From contig NZ_CP140151.1 of assembly GCF_034479555.1 (NCBI RefSeq), positions 2,418,001 through 2,482,000 of the forward strand: 64,000 nucleotides of DNA. Reading direction: 5' to 3'. Every line of letters starts with the position of its first letter. Positions within the stretch are counted from its first letter, which is position 1. This document shows positions 1-8,909 of the stretch, piece after piece. The stretch is from Chromohalobacter canadensis (GTDB taxonomy: Bacteria > Pseudomonadota > Gammaproteobacteria > Pseudomonadales > Halomonadaceae). The position numbers and the translations under genes were made by a program. The notes under the pieces were generated by a model that was given only the letters and a program-made list of their open reading frames with translations, did not search any database and had not been told where the DNA came from.

Positions 1-108
1 GCCCGCGGTTGTTGCGAGTCATCGGCATCCGACGACGATACGTAAGCCATTGGGCGGTTATCTCGCCACGACTCAGCGGCCCATCATCGTGTCAGCGACT
101 AGCGTGAC

Positions 109-1464
109 TTACGCCCCGCCTTGGGTGCCGTTACCACGACCCCGACCGCCACGACGGCGGCGTGGACGGTTTTCGCCGCCGTCGCGATCGCGGGATGCAT
201 TGCTGTTGCGTGAGTCGTTACCGCCTGAATTGCCACCGCGACGCTGGCCGTTGTCGCGTCCGTTACCGTTGCGTTGGCCCCCACCGTTACCACCGCGCGG
301 CGGGCTGGTGCCCTGGCCGCTGACGAGTGCCTCGCTGGGCTCGAAGCCGGCGATGGTTTGACGCTCCAGCGTCTGACGAATCAGCCGCTCGATTCCCGCG
401 AGCTCCTTGCCTTCTTCGGGGCTGACCAGCGACACCGCGTGGCCGCTGGCACCTGCGCGTCCGGTACGTCCGATACGGTGGACGTAGTCCTCGGCGACAT
501 TGGGCAGCTCGAAGTTGACCACTTGCGGGAGCTGATCGATGTCGAGGCCGCGCGCGGCGATATCGGTCGCCACCAGCACACGAATGTCGCCGCTCTTGAA
601 GCCGTCTAGGGCCTTGGTACGCGCATTCTGGCTCTTGTTGCCGTGAATCGCAGCCGCCTCGATACCGGCGTCTTCGAGCTGGCGGCTCAGGCGGTTGGCG
701 CCGTGTTTGGTGCGCATGAAGACCAGCACTTGCTGCCACTGATTCTCGTGGATCAAGTGCGTGAGCAGCGCCGGCTTGCGGGTCTTGTCCACCGGGTGGA
801 TCCACTGCGTGACCGTCTCGGCGGTGGTGTTGCGCGGCGTGACAGAGATTTCCACCGGGTCGTTGACCATGCCCTTGGCGAGCGTGCGGATCTCCTGCGA
901 GAAGGTCGCCGAGAACATCAGGTTCTGACGCTTGGCGGGCAGGGTCTTGAGGATCCGACGGATATCGTGAATGAAGCCCATGTCGAGCATGCGGTCGGCT
1001 TCGTCCATCACCAGAACTTCCAGCGCATCGAAGCTGACGGCCTTCTGGCTATACAGATCCAGCAGTCGACCCGGCGTTGCCACCAGGATATCGACCCCGC
1101 CGCGTAGTTTGGCGATCTGCGGGTTGACCTTCACGCCGCCGAAGACCACGGCGCTGCGTAGCGGTAGATGCTTGCCATACGCCTCGATATTGGCGCCGAT
1201 CTGGGCAGCCAACTCGCGGGTCGGCGTGAGAATCAGCGCGCGCACTTGTTTGGCGGGCGCGCGCGTGCCGGTAGCGAGGCGTTCGAGGATCGGCAGCGTG
1301 AACCCGGCGGTCTTGCCGGTGCCGGTCTGGGCGGCGGCCATCACGTCGCGTCCTTCGAGAACGGCGGGGATCGCCTTGGCTTGAATCGGCGAGGGTGTCT
1401 CGTAGCCTTGCTCGGCCACGGCATCCAGAATCGGAGCGGAAAGCCCCAAGGAGGTAAAGCTCAT
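109..1464 (-). CDS. rhlE: DEAD-box ATP-dependent RNA helicase, RhlE type
   Basis: A 451-residue RNA helicase expected to unwind short duplexes in ribosome assembly and RNA turnover in the cytoplasm. The Q-motif region lies near residues 20-30, the Walker A motif AQTGTGKT is at 45-52, followed by the [13 protein letters not shown] motif II, the SAT motif III and the C-terminal [10 protein letters not shown] motif VI. After about residue 385 the protein becomes a low-complexity tail rich in Gly, Asn and Arg, typical of RhlE-type proteins and likely to bind RNA nonspecifically. The start at 1464 gives the usual [10 protein letters not shown]-terminus of this family. Family assignment is firm; separation from other DEAD-box paralogues is by overall resemblance only. 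Confidence 0.93.
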   Translation of the reverse strand: MSFTSLGLSAPILDAVAEQGYETPSPIQAKAIPAVLEGRDVMAAAQTGTGKTAGFTLPILERLATGTRAPAKQVRALILTPTRELAAQIGANIEAYGKHLPLRSAVVFGGVKVNPQIAKLRGGVDILVATPGRLLDLYSQKAVSFDALEVLVMDEADRMLDMGFIHDIRRILKTLPAKRQNLMFSATFSQEIRTLAKGMVNDPVEISVTPRNTTAETVTQWIHPVDKTRKPALLTHLIHENQWQQVLVFMRTKHGANRLSRQLEDAGIEAAAIHGNKSQNARTKALDGFKSGDIRVLVATDIAARGLDIDQLPQVVNFELPNVAEDYVHRIGRTGRAGASGHAVSLVSPEEGKELAGIERLIRQTLERQTIAGFEPSEALVSGQGTSPPRGGNGGGQRNGNGRDNGQRRGGNSGGNDSRNSNASRDRDGGENRPRRRRGGRGRGNGTQGGA

Positions 1465-1573
1465 GAAGTCGTCTCGGTGGCTGCGAAGTGGGCCAGAGTA
1501 GGCGGGCAGCGGGCGTGCAGCTTACCGGATATGAACCAGGCTTGCCACTTTAGGCGTATAGCGCAGGCACTTC

Positions 1574-2485
1574 TCAAGCCGTGTTCAGTACCCAGGCACG
1601 GAATGCGCGCATGGGCTCGGTCAGGTGGCGATGTTGCGGGGTGAGCAGTGACAGACACCCCCGACTGGGCAGCGTATGCGGCAGTGCTTGCACCAAGTTG
1701 TGCTGCGCGAGGTCCGCGGCGAGCAGTCGCGTCCACCCCAGGGTCACGCCTTGGCCGGCCAGGGTCGCGTTCATGAGCAACTGGAAGCTGTTGGCACGCA
1801 GGCTGTGCTCCGGCGTGCGCCAGGCCAGGTTCTGGGCCTGATACCAGCCTTCCCAGGTTAGCCAGTCATGATAATGATCTTCGACGACCATCAACGTGTG
1901 ACGAGCGAGCAGGTCATCGGCATCGCGGATGTCACCATGACGAGTCAGGTAGGCCGGACTGCATACCGCGGCGACCTCCTCGTGGGAGAAGATCGCCTCG
2001 GCGTCGAGGCCGGTAGGGTCGACCTCGTGAGGAACGTGATAGTAGATGCCCAGATCGAACTCGGCGAGGTCCAGGCGGTGAGGGTCCTCGACCGTCAGGA
2101 TGCGGATCTCGATATGCGGATGCGCACGCTGGAAGTCGGGAAGCTGCCGCGCCAGCCAGATCGAGGCAATGGTGGGGCTGGAGGCCAACGTGAGCTGACG
2201 GTCGTCGCCGCGACGCCGCAGGCGCGCCGTTTCGTCGCGCAGATCACGCAACAGACGCTGCACCACGCGAAAGTAGTGTTCGCCGGCGGGTGTCAGGCGC
2301 AGGCCTTCGTAATGACGCTCGAACAGCGGCCGACCCAGATCATCCTCGAGCCGCTTGATCTGGCGGCTGACGGCGCTCTGGGTCAGGTACAGTTCGCTGC
2401 CGGCCTGCGTGAAACTGGCATGTCGTGCGGCGGCCTCGAAGGCACGCAGGCACGCCAGCGGCGGTAACGCATCACGGGATGACAT
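1574..2485 (-). CDS. LysR-family transcriptional regulator (GcvA-like)
   Basis: A 303-residue LysR-type regulator with the N-terminal winged helix (LRAFEAAARHASFTQAG, then the recognition-helix region TQSAVSRQIKRLEDDLG) and a C-terminal periplasmic-binding-protein-like effector domain. I chose the ATG at 2485 because a GGA Shine-Dalgarno lies 7 bases upstream and the protein then starts like GcvA-type regulators; an ATG at 2503 is the alternative. It is the last gene of a minus-strand run with the CocE-type hydrolase and BCCT carrier, 53 bases after the hydrolase stop, so it probably regulates that operon. A perfect hairpin lies in the short leader between hydrolase and regulator. Confidence 0.88.
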   Translation of the reverse strand: MSSRDALPPLACLRAFEAAARHASFTQAGSELYLTQSAVSRQIKRLEDDLGRPLFERHYEGLRLTPAGEHYFRVVQRLLRDLRDETARLRRRGDDRQLTLASSPTIASIWLARQLPDFQRAHPHIEIRILTVEDPHRLDLAEFDLGIYYHVPHEVDPTGLDAEAIFSHEEVAAVCSPAYLTRHGDIRDADDLLARHTLMVVEDHYHDWLTWEGWYQAQNLAWRTPEHSLRANSFQLLMNATLAGQGVTLGWTRLLAADLAQHNLVQALPHTLPSRGCLSLLTPQHRHLTEPMRAFRAWVLNTA

Positions 2486-2493
2486 AGACGTAT

Positions 2494-2516
2494 CCGGGGC
2501 CATGAAACGGCCCCGG
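2494..2516 (-). promoter_or_regulatory. Inverted repeat in the leader of the LysR gene
   Basis: CCGGGGCC and GGCCCCGG form a perfect 8-bp stem around a 7-base loop. The downstream arm (on the minus strand) runs into the GG of the putative Shine-Dalgarno of the LysR gene, so the hairpin could limit its translation. No T run follows, so a terminator is less likely. Function is inferred. Confidence 0.4.
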
Positions 2517-2538
2517 AGCATAACATGCACGCCGCCGG

Positions 2539-4575
2539 TCAGATGGCCGTGCGTGGAATTTCGCGCTGCCACGACTTCGCGCTCACCTGGGTCTCACCTT
2601 CGTGGGCGATCTGTTCGGCACTGAGATAAAAGGTATCGGCGTCGCAATGCAGGTGATAGCGACTGGTCACCTCGACGGCGAACTGACCGTCGCCTTCATC
2701 GCGGCTGGCACGATAGACCCATTCGATATCGGCACGTGTCCGTGTGGCGTCGGTCGGGTGACTGCTGTAGACCTCTTTTGCTTTTTGCTCGACACGTAAG
2801 CCGTGATCCTCGAAGCGAATGTCGCCCATGTCGTCTTCCACGGTGACGGTCACCTCGCCACTGCCGACGTCTTCGCTGAGAGTGCGCTTGGGTTGTCCGC
2901 CGCGAAGCGTTTCGACGCGACACGGCGCGGCGCTCTCCGGTGCTTCGAATGGCATCGAGATGTAAGCCGCTTTTGAACATGGCAGCTCGAGTGTCGGCAT
3001 GCCCGACTGAAGCGTCAGGTCAGCGCGCTTTTGGGGCGACCACACAAGCGGAAAACTGGCGCTGGAGAGCGCCACGCGCAGGCGGTGTCCTGGGGGCAGG
3101 CGGTAGCCGATCAGGTCCAGTGGCAGGCGTATATCCATCGGCTCGCCGGGGACCGGCGGCGTGAGCGTGCCGGGATCGTCGCGCAGATTGAGATTGAGCG
3201 TGGCGTAGGTGATCAACGCGCTCTCGCCGCTCGGCGCTACGTCACAAAGGCGCACGTGGAACTGACCGCAATCCTCGGCACTGGCGAGCGTCACCCTCAC
3301 CGTCGGCTGGCCGAGAATGTCGAGCCCTTCGATGTAGGGCGCCGAGTCGAAGGTCAACGACAGGCCGTCGTCGCGACGCTGGTCGGGGGGAAAGTCGGCG
3401 CCAAACCATAGCGGAATGTACTCGCCCTGCAGCGAGCCTGTGGTCAGCGGGGAGGCGATTTGTCGATCATTGCTCAACCGACCCTTGCTCCCCAGGCCGT
3501 AATCGCCGAGTACCAGAGACTGCATCTCGACCTCGTCGCTGGGCGCTGGCCAGGCTGAGGTCCGCACCCACTTCCCCGGGCGTTCGAGGTACTTCGGTGC
3601 GGGCGGCACGCCATCCTGCAGATAGAAGGTGCACGCGGGCTCGTCCATGATGCCGGTGTCGGTATCCTTGAGCCAGTAGTCCCACCAGCGCAGCGCCTCC
3701 TGCAGAAAGCCGATGGCCGGGTCGGGGATCGCAAAGTGCGGGTACTTGTGCATCCACGGCCCGATCAGCGCCTTCTTGGGGCACGACAGGTGCTCCATCA
3801 TTCGCGGAATGGCATCGATGTACGAATCCGCCCAGCCGCTGACCATATAGACAGCCGCTTCGATGCCGCCTAGCGCTTGGTGATAGCCCTCGCAGATCGA
3901 ACCATGTTTCCAGTAGTCGTCACGATGCTGATGCTCGAGCCAGGTTTCCGCCAGCAGCGGCATGTTGTCGAGGCGATGCTTCCACATCTCGCGCCATCGA
4001 TCGCCGACCAGCGCCGGATCGGGCACGGCGGCGGAGAAGCTCAGCATGGTCGCCGCCCAGCCGAGGTTCTCGAGCAGCATGTTGCCGCCCTTGTAATGGA
4101 TGTCGTCGGCGTAGCGGTCGTCGGTGGAGCACAGCGTGATGATCGCCTTGAGCGGTTCGGGGCGCAGCGCGGCGAGTTGCAGGCTATTGAAGCCGCCCCA
4201 GGAGATGCCCATCATGCCGAGCTTGCCGTCGCACCAGGGTTGATCGGTAATCCAATCGATCACCTCCAGCGCATCACGTTGCTCTTGCGGGGCATATTCG
4301 TCTTCCATCAACCCGTCGGACTCGCCGTTGCCGCGCATATCGACCCGAATGCAGGCGTAACCGTGGCCGGCGAAGTAGGGGTGAGTCAGCTCGTCGCGCA
4401 CCGCCGTGCCGTCGCGTTTGCGATAGGGCAGGTATTCGAGGATCGCCGGCACTGGCTTCGACTCGGCATCCTCGGGCAACCAGATACGGGCCGCTAGCCG
4501 CGTGCCATCGGCGAGCACGATCCATTGGTTCTCGATCTCGCGCACGCGGTGTGGAAAGTCGTGCTTGATGTTCAT
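2539..4575 (-). CDS. CocE/NonD-family alpha/beta hydrolase (X-Pro dipeptidyl-peptidase-like)
   Basis: A 678-residue serine hydrolase of the cocaine esterase / X-prolyl dipeptidyl aminopeptidase S15 family. The N-terminal alpha/beta hydrolase domain shows the nucleophile elbow GISWGG, the acid in GWADSY and the histidine in the IGPWMHKYPH stretch; the C-terminal half is the beta-sandwich (jelly-roll) domain typical of CocE-type enzymes. No signal peptide is apparent, so it should be cytoplasmic. Its ATG overlaps the stop of the BCCT carrier (ATGA), implying translational coupling. The pairing suggests that a quaternary-ammonium or zwitterionic compound is imported and then cleaved at an ester or amide bond; the substrate cannot be read from sequence. 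Confidence 0.88.
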   Translation of the reverse strand: MNIKHDFPHRVREIENQWIVLADGTRLAARIWLPEDAESKPVPAILEYLPYRKRDGTAVRDELTHPYFAGHGYACIRVDMRGNGESDGLMEDEYAPQEQRDALEVIDWITDQPWCDGKLGMMGISWGGFNSLQLAALRPEPLKAIITLCSTDDRYADDIHYKGGNMLLENLGWAATMLSFSAAVPDPALVGDRWREMWKHRLDNMPLLAETWLEHQHRDDYWKHGSICEGYHQALGGIEAAVYMVSGWADSYIDAIPRMMEHLSCPKKALIGPWMHKYPHFAIPDPAIGFLQEALRWWDYWLKDTDTGIMDEPACTFYLQDGVPPAPKYLERPGKWVRTSAWPAPSDEVEMQSLVLGDYGLGSKGRLSNDRQIASPLTTGSLQGEYIPLWFGADFPPDQRRDDGLSLTFDSAPYIEGLDILGQPTVRVTLASAEDCGQFHVRLCDVAPSGESALITYATLNLNLRDDPGTLTPPVPGEPMDIRLPLDLIGYRLPPGHRLRVALSSASFPLVWSPQKRADLTLQSGMPTLELPCSKAAYISMPFEAPESAAPCRVETLRGGQPKRTLSEDVGSGEVTVTVEDDMGDIRFEDHGLRVEQKAKEVYSSHPTDATRTRADIEWVYRASRDEGDGQFAVEVTSRYHLHCDADTFYLSAEQIAHEGETQVSAKSWQREIPRTAI

Positions 4576-6122
4576 GCGTCGTCCTTGGAAGCGTGAGAAG
4601 AGTGAGGCGGTGTCGCGAGGCGCTCAGGATGTTTCAACCAGCGCCACAGCGAGCCCGTGGCGAGCAGCACGATGATCAGCGCCGGCAGGCCGCCGAGATT
4701 GGAGAGCATCTTGATGCCGTCGATGCCCACGAAGCTGACCATGACCCAGGACACGATGCCGACGATGACGCCCCACAGGACTTTCATCGACACGCCAGTG
4801 TTGAGGTCCGAGTCGGCGGTCAGCCCGCGTGTGCAAAGATTGCCGATGGCATCGGTCTGCGAGTCCGCCGCCGTGACGTAGGAGATGTAGGCAATGAACA
4901 GCAGCAAGGGAATCCAGACACCGGCGAAAGGCATCTGTCGAAACAGCTCGTAGAGCACGTTTTCCACGCCGCGATCATTAAGAATGGCATGCAGGTCGAC
5001 ACCGGTATGGGCCTGAAAATAAAGCGCCGCGCCGGAGAAGATGATGACCCAAGCGGAGGCGAAAAGTGCTGGATAAAACAGATTGACGCGCAGAAACTCG
5101 CGTACCGTGTAGCCGCGTGAAATCTTGCCCAGGAACAGCGCCGCCATGGGTGCCCAGGCGAACCATACCGCCCAATAGAAGATCGACCACCACTGTGGCC
5201 ACTGGTCCTCGCCGGCGGCCCCGGTGAACAGGCTCTTGGTGAAGAAGCCATCGAGATAGACGCCGAAGGATTCCACGCCCAGCGAGAGCATGAAGCTCGT
5301 CGGCCCCACCACGAAGATGAACACGCCCAGAATCAACAGCAATATAGCGTTCAGCGACGATAGCCGCGCGATGCCTTTCTGCAGGCCGCTAGCCGCCGAA
5401 ATCACGAAGGTCACCACGATCAGGGCAATGACCACGCCCAGGCGCAGGGGGCTGGTTTCGCCGCCCAGGTATTGGCCCGCGCCGCCGGCCAGCGTCAGCG
5501 CGCCGGTGCCCAGCGACGATGCCATGCCGGCCACCAGGGCGTAGAGCGACACGGCATCGATCAGACCGCCGAAACGCTTGACCTTGGGGCCGAAGACAGG
5601 CTCCAACATGCTCGAGATCGAGAAGCGCAGGCGCAGGTTGTAGAAGGCCAGGGCGAAGATCAGCGCCGGGACGGCATAGATGGCGTAGGGCGTGAACGAC
5701 CAGTGCAGGAACATGGTCGACATCGCGAACAGCATGGCATCGCCCGAGCCGGCCTCCAGGCCCAGCGACTCGGGCGGCGACATGAAGTGATACAGCGGCT
5801 CGGCGGTGGTCCAGAACAACACTCCCACGGCCAGGGTGGTGCACAAGGTGATCGAGAACCAGCGCAGCCGCGACAGCATGGGCGTTGCCTGCTCGCCGCC
5901 GATACGTAGCTTACCCAGTGGCGAAAAATAAACGATGACGGCCAACACCAGCAGGTACAGGCTGCCCAGGCTGAAGAGCCACGCAAAGTTATCCAGAATG
6001 GCATCGTTTAGCGCGCTGGCGGTCGCCAGGAAGGCATCGAGATTGACGTAGCTGGCGATTACCGCTGCCAGCAATACCAGGAAGGTTGGCCAGAAAACCA
6101 AGGGCCGTAGCGATGTTTGCAT
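4572..6122 (-). CDS. BCCT-family transporter (betaine/carnitine/choline type)
   Basis: A 516-residue inner-membrane secondary transporter with about 12 hydrophobic segments. The family hallmark in TM8 is visible as WSIFYWAVWFAWAPMAALFL, followed by GKISRGYTVREF. BCCT carriers take up glycine betaine, choline, carnitine or related compounds with Na+ or H+. The start at 6122 is supported by GGAG 9 bases upstream; a longer reading back to 6182 has no such signal. It is the first gene of the operon with the CocE-type hydrolase (ATGA overlap) and LysR regulator. The short C-terminal tail is unlike the long osmosensing tail of BetP, so a catabolic uptake role is more likely than osmoregulation; that is inference. 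Confidence 0.92.
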   Translation of the reverse strand: MQTSLRPLVFWPTFLVLLAAVIASYVNLDAFLATASALNDAILDNFAWLFSLGSLYLLVLAVIVYFSPLGKLRIGGEQATPMLSRLRWFSITLCTTLAVGVLFWTTAEPLYHFMSPPESLGLEAGSGDAMLFAMSTMFLHWSFTPYAIYAVPALIFALAFYNLRLRFSISSMLEPVFGPKVKRFGGLIDAVSLYALVAGMASSLGTGALTLAGGAGQYLGGETSPLRLGVVIALIVVTFVISAASGLQKGIARLSSLNAILLLILGVFIFVVGPTSFMLSLGVESFGVYLDGFFTKSLFTGAAGEDQWPQWWSIFYWAVWFAWAPMAALFLGKISRGYTVREFLRVNLFYPALFASAWVIIFSGAALYFQAHTGVDLHAILNDRGVENVLYELFRQMPFAGVWIPLLLFIAYISYVTAADSQTDAIGNLCTRGLTADSDLNTGVSMKVLWGVIVGIVSWVMVSFVGIDGIKMLSNLGGLPALIIVLLATGSLWRWLKHPERLATPPHSSHASKDDA

Positions 6123-6325
6123 CACCCAGTCTCCGTTTGTCGTTATCGTGTGGCGCCATGCGCCAATAGCATGGCATGCCACTCTACCGACACACGGTGC
6201 GCTACGCTCAAACGCTACTTGGTAATGGGGGTATGCGTGCGACGCATGGCATATGCGCCATGGCGACGTGCGATGACGCGTCCGTTAGCATGACCGCATC
6301 GAATCATTACGCGAGAAGCGCCGCC

Positions 6326-6532
6326 ATGAACTCCGAAGATTTGCAAAAGCTCGCCACCCGCACGATGCCGTTCGGCAAGTACGCAGGTCGGCTGATCGCC
6401 GACCTGCCTGGCCCTTATCTGGCCTGGTTTGCCCGGCAGGGCTTCCCTCAGGGGGAAATCGGGCGACTGCTCGCCCTGATGCATGAAATCGACCACAACG
6501 GACTCAACGCGCTGCTAGAACCGCTGCGTTGA
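6326..6532 (+). CDS. DUF3820 family small protein (QsregVF-like)
   Basis: A 68-residue protein matching the DUF3820 / putative quorum-sensing-regulated virulence factor family, with its signature TMPFGKYAGRLIADLPGPYL followed by WFARQGFPQGEIGRLLALM. The family is small, soluble and of unproven function in most bacteria. I start it at 6326 (MNSEDLQKLATR) because that is where family similarity begins; a longer reading from 6176 has an unstructured N-terminus and would overlap the BCCT promoter region. It stands alone, divergent from the BCCT operon and convergent with the YdcZ pair, its stop being 3 bases from theirs. Confidence 0.82.
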   Translation: MNSEDLQKLATRTMPFGKYAGRLIADLPGPYLAWFARQGFPQGEIGRLLALMHEIDHNGLNALLEPLR

Positions 6533-6535
6533 CGG

Positions 6536-7018
6536 TTAACCCGCGGCGGCCGCCTTGGCCTGCCCGACCCGCCGTCGCGTGTTGCTCAGATAGATCAACA
6601 CCAAGGCACCGGCGAGCAGGGCCAGGGCGGTATAGCGCGAGGCGTCCAGCGGCATGTGGGCGTTGCCCAGCCAACCGAAGTTGTCGATCAATACGCTCAT
6701 CAGCAATTGGCCGGAGATCGTCGCGACCGTGGCGGCGGCGGTGCCGACGCGGGGCACAGCGAAGACGATGACGAGCATGTAGACCACGCCGAACAGGGCA
6801 CCAATCAACTGCCATTTGGGCACCGTGAACAACGTCTCTTGGTGCGCAGGCTCGAAGAAAAACATCAACAAGAAGGTGATCAATGCGCCCGAGACAAAGG
6901 TTAGCCAGGCGCTTTCCAGCACGCCGACATTGGCGCCTAGACGGCCGTTGATCGACGACTGGGCGGCGAGAGCGGCGCCGCCGATGAGAAGTACGAGAAA
7001 GATGATCGGCAATAGCAT
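6536..7018 (-). CDS. YdcZ/DUF606 family half-size DMT membrane protein (second of pair)
   Basis: A 160-residue integral membrane protein with about five hydrophobic helices and the motif AAQSSINGRLG near the N-terminus, characteristic of the DUF606 (YdcZ) branch of the drug/metabolite transporter superfamily. Full DMT carriers have ten helices; these half-size proteins are thought to act as dimers. The start is supported by AGGAG 7 bases upstream. It follows the related 142-residue protein after only 10 bases, so the two are very likely co-translated subunits of one heterodimeric transporter. Substrate unknown. Confidence 0.85.
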   Translation of the reverse strand: MLLPIIFLVLLIGGAALAAQSSINGRLGANVGVLESAWLTFVSGALITFLLMFFFEPAHQETLFTVPKWQLIGALFGVVYMLVIVFAVPRVGTAAATVATISGQLLMSVLIDNFGWLGNAHMPLDASRYTALALLAGALVLIYLSNTRRRVGQAKAAAAG

Positions 7019-7028
7019 GAGAGTCTCC

Positions 7029-7457
7029 TTACTGCATGAGCCAGAGGGCGGCGATGATCAAGACCAGGGCGAGAAGTCGGTAGCCGTCGACGGTGCGGCG
7101 CTCGCTACCCAGCAGGCCGAAATGATCGATGACCAGGCTGGCGGCGACTTGCCCACTGAGGATGCCGATCATGGTCGTGCCGACGCCCACGAAGGGAGTG
7201 GCGATAGTGAGCACGACGACGTACACCGGACCTAGAATGCCGCCGGTCAGTAGCCAGCGGGGTTGCTGGAACAGCTGGCCGAGCCGGGGCCGGGTGAAGA
7301 TTAGTGCCAGGGTCAATAACAGACCGCCGACGAGAAAGATCGACAGGGTCGCTGAAAAGTGACCGATTTCCTCGCCCAAGGGGCCAAGCAGGCCGGCTTC
7401 CATGGACAGACCCATGCCGGCGAGAAGTACGGCCAGCAAGATGCTGATGGTTTTCAT
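7029..7457 (-). CDS. YdcZ/DUF606 family half-size DMT membrane protein (first of pair)
   Basis: A 142-residue protein of almost continuous hydrophobic helices (about five). It belongs to the same DUF606 family as its downstream neighbour: the two share the pattern P-x-V-G-x-x-x-A followed by ISGQ/LSGQ and a DNFG/DHFG-LLG segment, here as GILSGQVAASLVIDHFGLLG and in the partner as TISGQLLMSVLIDNFGWLG. A GGAG ribosome binding site lies 8 bases before the ATG. It is transcribed divergently from a LysR gene 84 bases away, the probable regulator of the pair. Confidence 0.85.
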   Translation of the reverse strand: MKTISILLAVLLAGMGLSMEAGLLGPLGEEIGHFSATLSIFLVGGLLLTLALIFTRPRLGQLFQQPRWLLTGGILGPVYVVVLTIATPFVGVGTTMIGILSGQVAASLVIDHFGLLGSERRTVDGYRLLALVLIIAALWLMQ

Positions 7458-7541
7458 GTGACGTCTCCGTAAAAGGCAGACGACGATAGCCTCTTGCTTT
7501 TAACGCTACAATACAGTGATTTGGCATAGGTGAATTGTTCT

Positions 7542-8471
7542 ATGAGCAACTCGATCTCATTGGTGGCGCTGCGCTTGTTTGTACGGGTTGCGGCCACGGG
7601 GAGCTTTGCGGGGGCGGCACGCCAGCAGGGGTTGCCGGCTTCGTCGGTGTCGCGCCATATCGCGGCGCTGGAGAAGGCATTGGGCCAACGACTGCTCTAT
7701 CGGCACACGCGCGCGGTGCGGCTGACGGAAGTGGGCGAGCGGTATTATCAGGAAGTGCGCGAGATCCTGGATACGCTGGATATCGCCACGGAGCAGGCGG
7801 CGGGCACCGCGTCGCAGCCGCAGGGGTTGTTGCGCATCAACGCCCCGGTGGCATTCGGGCGGCGGCATATCGCACCGCGTCTGGCGAGTTTTCAGGCCAA
7901 TTATCCGCATATCGAGACGGAGCTGACGCTCAGCGATGCCTTCATCGACCCGGTACAAGAAGGCGTCGATGTCGTGGTGCGGGTGGGCGCCTTGAATGAT
8001 TCCAGCCTGGTGGCGCGTCGGCTGGCCGAACAGCACTTCGTGGTATGCGCCGCGCCGGGCTATCTCGAGCGGTGGGGCGTGCCGTCGACGCCCGATGCGC
8101 TGGTAGAGCACAACTGTCTGATCTACAAGGGCACGCGAGGCGTCCAGCAGTGGTATTTCCGAGCCGAGGGAACCCGCAAGTATCAGGCGCGGGAAGTGCG
8201 TGGCAACTTGCGCAGCAACAACGCCGAGAGCTTGCTGGAAGCCGCCTTGCAGGGGCAGGGTATCGTGCTGTTTCCGACCTGGCTGATTCACGCGGAACTC
8301 AAGGCCGGGCGGCTGACGCCGGTATTGTCCGATTGGGAAGCCTCCGGTGAGCCAGCACCGCAAGGCATCCATGCGATCTTTCCGGAAAACCGCTTGCGCT
8401 CCTCCAAGGTGGCGGCATTCCTGGAGGACTTGCAGGCGACGATCGGCGAGCCGCCGTATTGGGATGCTTGA
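7542..8471 (+). CDS. LysR-family transcriptional regulator
   Basis: A 309-residue LysR-type regulator: N-terminal winged helix (LRLFVRVAATGSFAGAARQQ, then SSVSRHIAALEKALGQRLL) and effector-binding domain with the usual RINAPVAFGRRHIAP beginning at about residue 95. The subgroup resembles CrgA/DmlR-type regulators that act on a divergent neighbour. It is divergent from the YdcZ pair, the likely target. The ATG at 7542 is preferred over an upstream in-frame TTG because the conserved helix begins soon after it. Confidence 0.88.
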   Translation: MSNSISLVALRLFVRVAATGSFAGAARQQGLPASSVSRHIAALEKALGQRLLYRHTRAVRLTEVGERYYQEVREILDTLDIATEQAAGTASQPQGLLRINAPVAFGRRHIAPRLASFQANYPHIETELTLSDAFIDPVQEGVDVVVRVGALNDSSLVARRLAEQHFVVCAAPGYLERWGVPSTPDALVEHNCLIYKGTRGVQQWYFRAEGTRKYQAREVRGNLRSNNAESLLEAALQGQGIVLFPTWLIHAELKAGRLTPVLSDWEASGEPAPQGIHAIFPENRLRSSKVAAFLEDLQATIGEPPYWDA

Positions 8472-8486
8472 TGTCCGTTGTCTGCC

Positions 8487-8909
8487 TCACGACGGAGGCA
8501 GGTTCTCCGGCCCGAAGGAGTCAGGCAATAACTGCTCCATGGTGTAGTGCCGGAGCGGCGCGCCATTGCCATCGAGGACGACGATGACGGTCTCCGGAGT
8601 CGCGAACTCGCGAATGCGCTGGCGGCAGTCGCCACAGGGCGTGCACAGGTGTTCACCGGGGCCGATGACGTAAAGCGTGGCGATCTCTCGCTCGCCCTGC
8701 GCGATCATCGCGCTGATGGCACCGGCTTCGGCGCAGAGGCCCTTGAAGTTGGCGCTTTCCACGTTGCAGCCCAGGTAGTGCTGGCCGCTCTCGGCGACCA
8801 GCAAGGCGCCGACCGGATGGCGGGAGTAGGGCGCGTAGGCGCTGTCGCGTACCGCGATCAACGCCTGGCGCGACGCCTCGGAAAGGGGGGCGGGTCGCGT
8901 CTCAGGCAT
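8487..8909 (-). CDS. cdd: Cytidine deaminase
   Basis: A 140-residue cytidine/deoxycytidine deaminase producing (deoxy)uridine and ammonia. Zinc ligands are seen in the CAEAGAI motif (Cys, with the catalytic Glu) and in PCGDC; the substrate loop is [15 protein letters not shown]. The size is that of the short homotetrameric type (as in Bacillus), not the two-domain 294-residue E. coli enzyme. Its ATG overlaps the 3' end of deoD by 8 bases, making it the last gene of the deo operon and placing its product in pentose and nucleobase recovery from nucleosides. Confidence 0.95.
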   Translation of the reverse strand: MPETRPAPLSEASRQALIAVRDSAYAPYSRHPVGALLVAESGQHYLGCNVESANFKGLCAEAGAISAMIAQGEREIATLYVIGPGEHLCTPCGDCRQRIREFATPETVIVVLDGNGAPLRHYTMEQLLPDSFGPENLPPS

